From NCBI GenBank assembly GCA_034409055.1, contig DAOUMU010000361.1, positions 1-15,185 on the forward strand: a stretch of DNA of 15,185 nt, in the 5' to 3' direction. This DNA comes from DAOUMU01 sp034409055. Its GTDB lineage: Bacteria > Chloroflexota > Anaerolineae > 4572-78 > J111. Position numbers and translations under genes: made by a program. The number at the start of each line of letters is the position of its first letter. Position 1 is the stretch's first letter. Positions 1 through 7,966 of the stretch are shown one piece after another. The notes under the pieces are model-generated. The model was not told where the DNA came from. It worked only from the letters and a program-made list of their open reading frames with translations, and ran no database searches.

Positions 1-3
1 CTA

Positions 4-152
4 GGGCGTGTTGACATTTCGGATTATGTCATTCTGAGCGACCACAGGGAGCGAAGAATCTCCTATTTCGCCTTGAATTTGTCCTCGTTGCTGGAGATTC
101 CTCGTCGCTGCGCTCCTCGGAATGACATTTTTAGGCAAATGTCAACAGAACC
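4..152. mobile_element. Miniature inverted-repeat element (MITE), copy 1
   Basis: A 149-bp non-coding element bounded by imperfect terminal inverted repeats. The left end (4-19) reads GGGCGTGTTGACATTT and the right end (137-152) is the complement of GGTTCTGTTGACATTT. The dinucleotide TA flanks both sides (2-3 and 153-154), which fits a TA target duplication of the IS630/Tc1-mariner type; that family link is inference. A second element of 150 bp with matching ends lies at 8783-8932. No transposase ORF is inside, so it would have to be mobilised in trans. Its right end coincides with the stop codon of the CXC-protein gene. Confidence 0.7.
26..128. repeat. Nested long imperfect inverted repeat inside MITE copy 1
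   Basis: Arms at 26-63 and 93-128 are imperfectly complementary. Both start or end with ATGTCATTC and contain GAATCTCC or its complement. The arms resemble a widespread bacterial intergenic repeat of the type GTCATTCTGAGCG...GAAGAATCT. It nearly fills the miniature element, so the element could fold into one long hairpin. The sequence differs entirely from the interior of the second copy. Confidence 0.6.
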
Positions 153-613
153 TAATACCTTCTGGGTGCGCCGCAGTGCTGGCAAGGGAAGGTGATACCG
201 TAAGTACATTTATTGCATCGCCGGCAGTGCCACTCTCGCCAGTCTCGACAGGCATTGCACACTTCGCAGTGCCAGGTGTCGCCATATTGAACTATAGCGT
301 CCCAGCAAAAAGAGTACCAGTAGCTCTCTTTACATTTCCGGCAGGTATAGCTTTTTAGAAGCTGCCTGAGCGGGACAGATTCACACTCGCAGGGTAGTTC
401 GTATTCTTCTGCCAACTCTTCTGCCGTGAGGCTCTTATAAATCTCAATGTTTTGGATGGCGCAGATGGATAAAGCCTCTACGTCTACGCCATTGAGCGGG
501 TTCTGGCAGTCGATACAGCCACAGGCTTCACCGCAAGGCTCATTGTTTTTGAGGCAAGCGCAGCGTCTGTTCTGGCAGCCAGATTTACAGTTGCAGGTTA
601 CTTCTTTTTCCAT
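152..613 (-). CDS. Cysteine-rich zinc-binding protein with Tesmin/TSO1-type CXC motif
   Basis: A 153-residue protein with 23 cysteines. Residues 7-36 follow the spacing C-x-C-x3-C-x4-C-x-C-x6-C-x3-C-x-C-x2-C. This is the Tesmin/TSO1 (TCR) CXC pattern with one residue fewer after the first pair; in eukaryotes that fold binds DNA and coordinates zinc. A conserved-looking QNPLNGVD stretch follows, then a short helical linker (about 55-72). CxC or CxxC pairs follow at 75/77, 91/94, 116/119, 130/133 and 144/147, suggesting further zinc knuckles. The ATG is preceded by GGAG six bases upstream and lies inside the end of the HEAT-like gene, so translation is probably coupled. The TAG stop straddles the junction with a miniature element, so the natural C-terminus may have been a little different. 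Function is unknown; nucleic-acid binding is an inference from the fold. Confidence 0.75.
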   Translation of the reverse strand: MEKEVTCNCKSGCQNRRCACLKNNEPCGEACGCIDCQNPLNGVDVEALSICAIQNIEIYKSLTAEELAEEYELPCECESVPLRQLLKSYTCRKCKESYWYSFCWDAIVQYGDTWHCEVCNACRDWREWHCRRCNKCTYGITFPCQHCGAPRRY

Positions 614-1380
614 AGTTTACTCCACAGGTTCCTCTTTTTTGGGGGTTGAGTAGATCGAGGCCGGTTGCGCTCATAGCGGGTTAACAAATCTCCGGGCTTT
701 TGCCGGAAGCTGGCCGGTGGCTCAAGGCGTTGATAGGCTGCCTGATAAGAGGCCCGGTCGATGTCCATTTCATCAACCAGACCCGTTTGAAACAGTTGGC
801 CGATGAGATCGTAAGCTTCGGGGTCACGCAAATCACACAGACTCCCTACAACCGAAGTCCAGACTTGCGGATCATCCACGGCTTCCTTGACAGCCTCATA
901 ACTTCCATATGATCGCCAGTCCAGGCCGGGGTCGGGCAGCAGGCCGCGTAAAAAGGCGGTCACCCGGTCGTAGGTTTCGGGATGGCGATAGGCGACGACC
1001 ATCATGACCCGGCAGGCCATAGCGCGAGCGTACCAGTCTACCTCTTTATCGGTGGCGACCGTCTCTAACATATCGAGTGCGACCGGGCCGAATTTTTCCA
1101 GGGCGTCATCGGCCAGCCAATCGGCCAGGTCCCCTCCCTCGGGGCTGCTGATAGCCTGCTGCAAAACCGGCAGGGCTGCCTCGGCCCGTAGTTCGCACAG
1201 CAGCAGGGCCGCGTGTATCTGCGGCCAGCTTGTGTCGGTTTCGACGATATCGATGAGCGCAGGCACAACCTCATCCCCTCGCTCTAGCAAGGCCCGGATC
1301 AGGTCCAGGTCGGGGTGGCGTTCTTGTTCGCACAGTGCTTCGATTAGATCGCCGGTTGAGGCGGTTTCTTTGTTGGTCAC
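598..1380 (-). CDS. HEAT-repeat-like protein
   Basis: A 260-residue, helix-rich soluble protein without signal peptide or membrane segment. Alternating helices such as VVPALIDIVE (about 38-47), HAALLLCEL and AALPVLQQAI are typical of HEAT-like or PBS-lyase-like scaffolds. The region around 86-145 (WLADDALEKFG, WYARAMACRVMM) recalls DUF1186-type proteins, but I am not sure of that assignment. The C-terminus is strongly basic (PPKKRNLWSKLWKKK), which could contact nucleic acid or membrane. The start is GTG, with GGAG nine bases upstream. It overlaps the downstream CXC gene by 16 nt in another frame, so the two are probably co-translated and may act together. No enzymatic motif is visible; a binding or scaffold role is inferred. 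Confidence 0.7.
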   Translation of the reverse strand: MTNKETASTGDLIEALCEQERHPDLDLIRALLERGDEVVPALIDIVETDTSWPQIHAALLLCELRAEAALPVLQQAISSPEGGDLADWLADDALEKFGPVALDMLETVATDKEVDWYARAMACRVMMVVAYRHPETYDRVTAFLRGLLPDPGLDWRSYGSYEAVKEAVDDPQVWTSVVGSLCDLRDPEAYDLIGQLFQTGLVDEMDIDRASYQAAYQRLEPPASFRQKPGDLLTRYERNRPRSTQPPKKRNLWSKLWKKK

Positions 1381-1408
1381 GGTTGTTTACTCCATTGCTT
1401 GGCAAAAG

Positions 1409-1440
1409 AACCACAGAGGCACAGAGGGCACGGAGTTTTT
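1409..1440. repeat. CACAGAGG-type tandem 9-mer repeat
   Basis: Imperfect direct repeats of about 9 bp (CACAGAGGC, ACAGAGGGC, ACGGAG) lie about 30 bp upstream of the HEAT-like gene. The sequence resembles an intergenic repeat common in environmental bacterial genomes, whose complement reads CTCTGTGCCTCTGTGGTT. It lies between the possible small ORF and the HEAT-like start. No function is evident. Confidence 0.5.
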
Positions 1441-1463
1441 TCTCTGCGCTTTGTCTTGGTAGT

Positions 1464-1586
1464 TTATGCTCCGTTTTCCTGCTCGGCCAGTTTGGCCTCG
1501 ACCTCGGCGATGCGCTGGCGGGTTTTGTCAAATTCTTTTTCAAATTGGACCTGACGACCGACAAAGATTGGTGTTTGGTCTGACAT
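1464..1586 (-). CDS. Possible 40-residue coiled-coil ORF
   Basis: An ATG at 1586 opens 40 codons ending in TAA at 1464-1466. The peptide starts MSDQTPIFVGRQ and continues with a charged, heptad-like helix (EKEFDKTRQRIAEVEAKLAEQ), then ENGA. The amino-acid make-up looks like a real coiled-coil segment rather than random sequence, and it points the same way as the two genes downstream. No Shine-Dalgarno sequence precedes the ATG; heptamer repeats lie directly upstream instead. It may be a small gene, or the remnant of a longer gene displaced by repeats. Confidence 0.3.
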   Translation of the reverse strand: MSDQTPIFVGRQVQFEKEFDKTRQRIAEVEAKLAEQENGA

Positions 1587-1590
1587 TATT

Positions 1591-1625
1591 CGATTTACGA
1601 TTGACGATTGACGATTTACGATTTA
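1591..1625. repeat. Heptamer tandem repeat, five units of CGATTKA
   Basis: Five contiguous 7-bp units read CGATTTA, CGATTGA, CGATTGA, CGATTTA, CGATTTA, differing only at position 6. They end five bases before the possible small ORF's start codon on the minus strand. The period and purity resemble the short tandemly repeated heptamers (STRRs) known from cyanobacteria. Two other heptamer arrays of different sequence occur at 7967 and 11668. Confidence 0.85.
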
Positions 1626-1647
1626 AGCTGAACGCTTACTAATCAGC

Positions 1648-1743
1648 GGCCCAGACCTGCCAGGTCTTCAATGGGCCAGAAACGTCAAGTCGCTCTAGCC
1701 GGACCACAGTCCGGCGATGTGTGGCGTGGACTGTGGTCCACAC
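1648..1743. repeat. Cluster of short palindromes
   Basis: Three tight inverted repeats lie in the gap between the secreted-protein gene and the 40-codon ORF. AGACCTG/CAGGTCT (1653-1667, 1-nt loop) sits within an outer GGCCCA/TGGGCC pair (1648-1677). GCCGGA/TCCGGC occupies 1698-1715. GTGGAC/GTCCAC occupies 1726-1741. The last two share the core GGACCACAGTCC or its complement. No T-run follows any of them, so they are better read as REP-like elements than terminators. I see nothing else between 1587 and 1806. Confidence 0.6.
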
Positions 1744-1806
1744 CGAGCAGCAATTTGTTTCTTAGCAGTAACACCGGCCAACGACCGGGCAATTTCAAAA
1801 ATAGTT

Positions 1807-4203
1807 TCACTGAGAGTTAATCAAGGGTAGATAGAGCTTGGACGAGCTGACTGGTTCTGGGTTGACCAACTGGTAGTAGCCGACCGGTTGGTTAGCCTGT
1901 TGTTGGCGATAGATAAATTTGACCTGCCGGCCTTCTATCCAAAAACCGACGTCGTCCAGGAAATCACCTGACGGTTCAAAGGCCCGGACGTGGAGTGTTT
2001 CACCCGCTTGCCAATCATCGGGTGCAGTTACGGATAGCACGGTGTCGGCCCCAACGGGCTGGTAGACCGTGACCACGTGGGGCGTTCGTTCGATAACCAG
2101 ATAGTGCTCCCCAGATGAAAGCACACTACCGTTAAAATAGTTGGTAAAGACACCGGCCAGAACGCTATCGTTGTGGCTACGGGCCAGAAAACCGGCCGGC
2201 GCAACCCGGTGTCCATCTACCAGATAAGTAAGTGTTGGGTGCCAGTTAGCAATCACTGCTAGATCATCAAAGGTGCTCTGGGTTACGTTTGCGTTAATTT
2301 CAGTGTAGCCGGTCAGCGAAACACCGGCGGTACGGGCCACAACAGATCGTTGTAATACGGCGACAAGGTCCAGCCAGGGATTGTTCAGAGGATCATTGTC
2401 GGACCATTGCCAATCATAGGAGAGCATCGTGCCGAAAGCCAGGTTCCAGGTGAGCACGCCTCGATCGGCGCTCATCGTGTGGTGTGACAGATCGTGTTGA
2501 TACAACAGTACTTTGTCGTGAAAGAGCCAGATCGCCAAGGGGTATGGTTCCCAATTGCCCGCCCCCCAATGCTGATTGGCATAGTCAAACTCGCGAGCCC
2601 AGGTAAGCAGGCTGCCATGAAAGCCAATCTCGGTTTCGGCCAACCGGTCCCAGCCCATCTCCGTCATTACGCACCGGTCAGCATAGGTACGTGTGTGGGC
2701 CAGCCAGCCATCACTGTAGGCCAGGGGATTGGGGGCCGAGGCATTAAAATCTCGTAGCCATGGCCGCGCCCCAATCTGATCCTCAAAGACACAGTCTACC
2801 GGTACTTCACTGAGCCATTGCCCCATCAATTGATCCAGACGTTGGATGACAAAATTCACCTGGGGCGAAACTACATAGCCACCCCGCCCCCCGTAGGTTT
2901 CATAGAGTGGCTGTCCCGTCTCATCCAGGGCAGCGATATCAGCAATGGTCAGGGGGGAGAGATTCTGGATGGTTGGCGACTCATCGTCCCACCAAGTAGG
3001 ATTGATGTAGGGCATAACAAACAAGCCACGCGCCTGAGCGGCCTCAACCAGGGCGCGGAAATCAGCGGTGGTGCCCCAATTTGGATCGGGCGGCAGAAAA
3101 TCAGGATAATTTTCGTCGTGGCCGCCTGGTTGAAAACCAACGGGATGGAGCAGAGAGGGGGTGGGCAGCAGATCCAGTTCTGGAATCCACTCTTGAAACG
3201 GCCGGTGAGTATCGGCCTTGATCAATGGCGCTCGAAGTAATGGTTCCAGATTCGTTCCCAGCTTATCAGCCAGAGAAGGATAACCGGCAATACCATTCTC
3301 CTGCCGATAGGCCAAAATCGTCTGTTCTGGTGATTGGCCCACGTGGACCCGCAGGACAGGTCCAACCCACGTTTGTCCATGGGGGATCCAGGCATGAAAA
3401 CTGTGGTAGGAGAAGAAGGTATTGGGGTTTATGGCGTCATCATCGATGAAGCCTATCGACACCGGTTGGATTGGATTTGGTGATGGATTGATGGTGTAAA
3501 AGGCCAGTTGACCCCCCGATACGTTCATGGCCAGATAGTCAGCGAAGGCCCCATCACTGGGGTACGTAGGGACGTAACTGTAGTCGCCGGTGAAAAAGCC
3601 CGATTTCAAGCGGACCCCGGGCATCAGGAAAGGTCCATAGGCGGCTTTAACATCTTCGTCAGCAAAAAGCAGGTCAGAGGGCAAAAGAACGTTTTGCAGA
3701 GTCCCGCCCCACTGATTTTCAACCGTCAATTGCAAATCGAAAAAATGGTCCGAACTGGCGGTCAGGGTCAGGACAGCATCTACCCGTTGCGTGCTACCGG
3801 GATCCCAGGTATAGGTTAAAGTTAAGGTTGATTGGAACGGGTTCCAGGTGTAATCAAAAAGATTAGGGCCGGTATCACTGTAATAACAGCCACCTACATA
3901 GTCAGGTGAATCATCGGGGAAGACCGCTCCCCACAGGCACCCCCCCCGAGAACCCAGGGTCAAGTTGCTCCCGGTATTCCGATCTACCAGGCTCAAAATG
4001 GCGCCATTTGTTTTGCTGAGAGTCAGTTCGTAGTGGTCATTGCTCAACCGCATATCGTCCGGTCCACTATCGTCAAAGATAAGTCCCGCCTGTGCTTGAG
4101 CCGGCTGCCAGGAAATCGTAGCGAAGATGACCAGGATGAATGCCCAACAGCCGCGAACCGATGCTTTGCTAATTGAGATGGATCTGAGGTTAAATCTGCT
4201 CAT
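1807..4203 (-). CDS. Secreted glycoside-hydrolase-like protein (DUF6259-type?)
   Basis: A 798-residue exported protein. Residues 1-38 form a signal peptide: basic N-terminus, hydrophobic core AFILVIFATI (21-30), and a likely AQA cleavage site near 36-39. The N-terminal half (about 50-290) is beta-rich, in the style of a galactose-mutarotase-like domain. From about 330 it looks like a TIM barrel, with strand-like ARGLFVMPYINPTWWD (391-406), VPVDCVFEDQIGARPW (467-482; E474 and D475 are candidate acids) and VMTEMGWDR (512-520; E515). A beta-sandwich tail (about 640-780) ends in LYLPLINSQ, a C-terminal motif I associate with secreted Chloroflexota proteins. The substrate is unknown and family membership is from memory of DUF6259-like galactosidase-type proteins. 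The ATG lies 2 nt after the brxC-like stop codon, so it is very likely co-transcribed and translationally coupled with it. The only GGAG is too far upstream to serve as its own ribosome-binding site. Confidence 0.7.
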   Translation of the reverse strand: MSRFNLRSISISKASVRGCWAFILVIFATISWQPAQAQAGLIFDDSGPDDMRLSNDHYELTLSKTNGAILSLVDRNTGSNLTLGSRGGCLWGAVFPDDSPDYVGGCYYSDTGPNLFDYTWNPFQSTLTLTYTWDPGSTQRVDAVLTLTASSDHFFDLQLTVENQWGGTLQNVLLPSDLLFADEDVKAAYGPFLMPGVRLKSGFFTGDYSYVPTYPSDGAFADYLAMNVSGGQLAFYTINPSPNPIQPVSIGFIDDDAINPNTFFSYHSFHAWIPHGQTWVGPVLRVHVGQSPEQTILAYRQENGIAGYPSLADKLGTNLEPLLRAPLIKADTHRPFQEWIPELDLLPTPSLLHPVGFQPGGHDENYPDFLPPDPNWGTTADFRALVEAAQARGLFVMPYINPTWWDDESPTIQNLSPLTIADIAALDETGQPLYETYGGRGGYVVSPQVNFVIQRLDQLMGQWLSEVPVDCVFEDQIGARPWLRDFNASAPNPLAYSDGWLAHTRTYADRCVMTEMGWDRLAETEIGFHGSLLTWAREFDYANQHWGAGNWEPYPLAIWLFHDKVLLYQHDLSHHTMSADRGVLTWNLAFGTMLSYDWQWSDNDPLNNPWLDLVAVLQRSVVARTAGVSLTGYTEINANVTQSTFDDLAVIANWHPTLTYLVDGHRVAPAGFLARSHNDSVLAGVFTNYFNGSVLSSGEHYLVIERTPHVVTVYQPVGADTVLSVTAPDDWQAGETLHVRAFEPSGDFLDDVGFWIEGRQVKFIYRQQQANQPVGYYQLVNPEPVSSSKLYLPLINSQ

Positions 4204-4205
4204 TG

Positions 4206-7200
4206 TTACGTTTTATTCTCCGGCAAGACAATCTTGATCCGCACCAAATCTGGATTATAACCTTTGAGCCGGGTGGTCAGGTAGCTGTCCAGGGCGGTGC
4301 GGAGATCGGCCACGGTCAAAGCGCTCCCTTGCTTGAGCAGGACCTGGGCCAGGTCACTCAAATCCAGTTCGACCGGCTGCAGGTCGCTGGCCAACTCTTC
4401 CAGAGCGGCCAGCAGCTCAGCGGAGATGGTTTCGGGCAGTTCACCGCGAGTCTGGAGGTCTTCAAGCAAGGCCCGACGGGGCGGCGCCAGCAGCGCGAGA
4501 CGGTCCGTCAGGTCGGGCAGCTCTTTGAAAAGCTGCTCCTGCCAGCGGCTGAGCAGTTCGGCCAGACGCTTTTCAGTTTCCTGTAAACGGGCCGGTAAGC
4601 CGGCCAGGTGACCGGCCTTGTCGGGAAAGCGGCAGTAGGGGCAGGTGACAAAGCTATCCAGCACCCCGGCGTTAAACTCCTGACAACGCTGCTGTTCCAG
4701 GTTTTGCAGTTCCAGGGCCAGCAGATTAAACTCGACCCCGGAGATAAAGGGCAGGCTTTTGAGCCGGTTCAGGGCCTGGTAGCGGTCTGCCTGGCGCAAG
4801 GCGGCGATCTGATCCCAGGGAGCCTGGTTGCCCACGATCCGTTCGTGCATACCGTAGTAAAGCTGCTTATACTTTTGTTGGAATTGAGCCAGCTTGCCTT
4901 TGAGCGGGCGGCGTTGGTCGGCCTTGAGCAGATGCCTGGCCTCGGTGTAAATGGCCCGGCTGTCGCCGGCAATCCGGCGCAAATCGGCAATGGTTGTCGC
5001 CTCGCGGCCGGTGGCCAGCGGCTCTAATTGGGTTAATATGGCCACCGCTTCGGTCAGGTGTTTCAAGCCTTTACCCAGGCCCTCATGCCAATCGGTCAAA
5101 AAGCCGTTCAGAGTCTCCAAATCGGCCAGGCCTGCTTGCAGGGTCTGGCGAAAACCGGGGCCGGTATCCAGCTTGCCCAGGCTGGCAACGGTACTGGCCG
5201 AGGCAAATTGATCGAGCGGGGAGTCTAACCAGGCCAACCGGCCCTGGAGCGCCTGAATGTGGGGCCAGGGTAGCTCAGGAAAATTGAGCGACTCGTTTAA
5301 GATCGTCTGGATGCCGGTCCGCACCGAGGCCAGCTCACTTTTCAGGATCTGTCCCCGTTCCCGCAGTTCCTTCACCGCTTCGGTGCGGCTGTCTTTATCC
5401 CGCACCAGACCCGGCTGTAGACCCAAAAGGGTGAAGAGGGCAGCGGTCCCCTCGGCATCAATGTCTTTATCCCGTTCCAGGTAGCGGATTTCCTCAAAAA
5501 TCTCCAGGCCCTGTTTAAAGAGTGGCCCTACGTCGCCGGCATGCAGGCGCGCCCCACCCTGGCGTACGAAAATGAGATACCCGTTAAAGACCAGCGTGCC
5601 CAGCAGCAGGTAAACCATTTCGGGGGGCAAGCCCCAGGGTGGCCGGGCAAACTCGCGCAGCAGGTCGTCCAGGGCGGTGACTTTACCGGTGGCGTCATTG
5701 GCCGTAACCCGCTCCAGGATGAGGTTGCAGGCCGGTGAATGGCCGGCGCTGAAGTGGCCCTCTTTGATCGCCCCAAAGCTTTCCAGATAACCCCGGCTGT
5801 TCAGGTCAAGCTGCTGGGTAGTCAGCCGGGTTAAGGCTTGCAGGGCGCGGGTGACTTCACTGGCCAGGTTCATAGCCGTAATCAGCGTCCGGTAGGTCGG
5901 ATAGTGGGGGTACTTTTCGGCAAAATAGGGATCGAGCAGCGCCCCCTTCACGTGGTCCAACACATCCGAGAGGGTGTTAAGCGGGCGGCTGGCGGGCAGG
6001 TCGGTTAGCGGGGTCTGGTGTCCGCCCTGCACGGCATAGCCGCTGGCCAGAAGCCGGGCCAGATACTTATCTTTAAAACTCTCTGCCGCCTCTTTTTGCA
6101 GCCTGGCCATCACTTTTTTGTGGACCCCTTCCCGGGCCAGCAGTTCGGCGGCGCGGGCACGGGTCAGCAAACCGGTCAGTTCGTCACTGAAATTCACGGC
6201 CAACACCAGTTCGTCTTGCCGGGTCTGGCCCACGACGCCGGTAGCCAGCGGACCCTGCAAGACAAAGCGGTAGTCGCCCCGGGTGACGTTGGCCCCATCG
6301 GAGCGCAGCCCGATGACCAGTATCCCCGGTCGAAAGGCCCGGCGGGAGGGCCAGGGGGCCGTATCGTCGTAGAGGCTCAGGCCGGCGACCAGGGGCCTGG
6401 CCTCTTTGAAGCCCAGTTCGGTCTCGACGATCTGGCGGAAGGCCAGGTTGATCTCCTGCTCATCGACCACCGCCTGGGCCTTCTTCTCGATCATAGCATC
6501 GTAGTCGTCGATCTTTTCCAGGTCCAGGTAGTAGCGATTTTGGGCATAGTCGATGTACTGGCCAACGGTGACCTCGCGGATGTTCTTCATAATCCGCTCG
6601 ATGTTATCCCGGGCCATGTCCGGTTCGACCAGCAACCGGCCGGGGGGCGTGATGAAGAGGGTGTTGGCCAATTCCTGGGAGGTGGCCCCGTTATCCTTGT
6701 CGCCGCCCAGCAATCTGAGCACAGCCAGGGCCTTGATCAGCTTTTTGGCGTCAGCCCGGTAACGGGCGTCCAGCAAATCCACCTTGGCTTGCAGGGTGTG
6801 GATGACGTTGACCACCCGGTTGACCTCGGGCAGGTTGCGGATTTCGTGGGTCTGGCTGATCAGGTCAAACACCCGGTCATACGTAATGAAGCAGGGGGCG
6901 GCCTCGGCCAGTATAGGCTTGACATTATTCACGGCAAAGCCGATAATGCCCCGGTTCTCAAAATAGGGCAGTTGTTCAAAAACGTCGATGACATAGGGGT
7001 GGATCGGGAAAAGGTCTACGTAGCGATCAAGCTGCTGAACCAGGTTGGTAAAATAGTGCTTATGATCCTCTAACAGGTTTTGCAGTTGCAGCCGCTGGCC
7101 GGCATCTTTGCGCACCACCCGCCGGGTCAACACCTGGGCCACGTCCTCTTTGGTGATGGTCACCGTGACAAAGCGCTGGCTGACCCGGGCAATACTCTCG

Positions 7201-7883
7201 GCCTGGTCCACGTAGCGGGGATCGCTAAAGACGTGTTCCTGCATGGCCCCGATGTAGAGAAAATCACTCTCCTGGCTGATCTCGCCTAACTCGCGCAGCA
7301 GAGCCAGGTCGTAGGACATCTCCTCCTTCGACTTCTGCTTCAGAAAGTCAGAGATTTCATCGACGATCACCACCAGCCCGGCTTCCGGGTCTTCGGCCTT
7401 GATGCCGGCCAAAATATCGAGCACGTTCTGTTTGTTGTCGTAATCTTCGCTCAGGTCAACCTGCTTCACCTCAAGGTCGTACCCTGCCAGCAACTGGCTA
7501 TAGACCTGGTCAAAGAAAATCTTGCGCAGAGGAACTTCGGCCGCAGCGCCAAGTTCGAACTTGACGATCAGGTAGCGTCGCTCCAGTTTCCCGGCCGCCG
7601 CTCTGACCTCAGCATCACTCACGTGGGAACGCATCTCAGGATGTTCCAGTAACGCGGCCATAAAGGCCAGCAGGTGGCTCTTGCCTGTGCCATAGTTGCC
7701 GACCACGTTAAACGATTTATGGGTCACCCCTGATAGAAGCTCAAACATGTAGAGCAAGTTCCGGCGAAGTCCCTCAGAAACAACGTATTTCTCTACAATC
7801 TCCTGGGCCTGCTCGGCCTTGCGGAGCTTGATAACTTCCTCAACTTCTTCAAAGTGAATCAGGTCACGAATGAGTGCAGTCAC
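4206..7883 (-). CDS. brxC: BrxC/PglY-like large ATPase (DUF6079-type)
   Basis: A 1225-residue protein, the usual size for BrxC/PglY of BREX phage-defence systems. The N-terminal pattern matches PglY/BrxC as I remember it: LIRDLI opening, KYVVSEGLRRNL, then Walker A GNYGTGKS at 62-69. Walker B is LVVIVDEISDF at 170-180 with D175/E176, and a sensor-like strand FLYIGAMQEHVF lies at 208-219. The long middle and C-terminal parts are helical and charged. A CPYC knuckle at 1081-1084 may bind metal. In BREX this ATPase is essential, though its exact molecular role is unsettled. The start is GTG, with GAGGA nine bases upstream. A BrxF-like gene precedes it on the same strand, separated by 144 bp containing heptamer repeats; this matches the start of BREX type 3 islands. 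The next gene is a secreted hydrolase-like protein rather than a methyltransferase, so this is an orphan or remodelled pair. Confidence 0.75.
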   Translation of the reverse strand: MTALIRDLIHFEEVEEVIKLRKAEQAQEIVEKYVVSEGLRRNLLYMFELLSGVTHKSFNVVGNYGTGKSHLLAFMAALLEHPEMRSHVSDAEVRAAAGKLERRYLIVKFELGAAAEVPLRKIFFDQVYSQLLAGYDLEVKQVDLSEDYDNKQNVLDILAGIKAEDPEAGLVVIVDEISDFLKQKSKEEMSYDLALLRELGEISQESDFLYIGAMQEHVFSDPRYVDQAESIARVSQRFVTVTITKEDVAQVLTRRVVRKDAGQRLQLQNLLEDHKHYFTNLVQQLDRYVDLFPIHPYVIDVFEQLPYFENRGIIGFAVNNVKPILAEAAPCFITYDRVFDLISQTHEIRNLPEVNRVVNVIHTLQAKVDLLDARYRADAKKLIKALAVLRLLGGDKDNGATSQELANTLFITPPGRLLVEPDMARDNIERIMKNIREVTVGQYIDYAQNRYYLDLEKIDDYDAMIEKKAQAVVDEQEINLAFRQIVETELGFKEARPLVAGLSLYDDTAPWPSRRAFRPGILVIGLRSDGANVTRGDYRFVLQGPLATGVVGQTRQDELVLAVNFSDELTGLLTRARAAELLAREGVHKKVMARLQKEAAESFKDKYLARLLASGYAVQGGHQTPLTDLPASRPLNTLSDVLDHVKGALLDPYFAEKYPHYPTYRTLITAMNLASEVTRALQALTRLTTQQLDLNSRGYLESFGAIKEGHFSAGHSPACNLILERVTANDATGKVTALDDLLREFARPPWGLPPEMVYLLLGTLVFNGYLIFVRQGGARLHAGDVGPLFKQGLEIFEEIRYLERDKDIDAEGTAALFTLLGLQPGLVRDKDSRTEAVKELRERGQILKSELASVRTGIQTILNESLNFPELPWPHIQALQGRLAWLDSPLDQFASASTVASLGKLDTGPGFRQTLQAGLADLETLNGFLTDWHEGLGKGLKHLTEAVAILTQLEPLATGREATTIADLRRIAGDSRAIYTEARHLLKADQRRPLKGKLAQFQQKYKQLYYGMHERIVGNQAPWDQIAALRQADRYQALNRLKSLPFISGVEFNLLALELQNLEQQRCQEFNAGVLDSFVTCPYCRFPDKAGHLAGLPARLQETEKRLAELLSRWQEQLFKELPDLTDRLALLAPPRRALLEDLQTRGELPETISAELLAALEELASDLQPVELDLSDLAQVLLKQGSALTVADLRTALDSYLTTRLKGYNPDLVRIKIVLPENKT

Positions 7884-7966
7884 TGTAATCTGTCCTCACT
7901 ATGAATATCAGGTAGTTCCAAAAATGTTCCAACCGTTATATTGCACATTACATACCGAAAACCTTT

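Noticed and set aside
1271..1564. A 97-codon minus-strand open frame running from the repeat region into the HEAT-like gene.
   Set aside because: Its sequence is low-complexity, rich in Arg and Pro, and out of frame with both the HEAT-like gene and the more gene-like 40-codon ORF.
6018..7073. A 351-codon plus-strand open frame.
   Set aside because: It lies wholly inside the brxC-like gene on the opposite strand, its protein has no recognisable motif, and the minus-strand frame has Walker motifs and family-like sequence.
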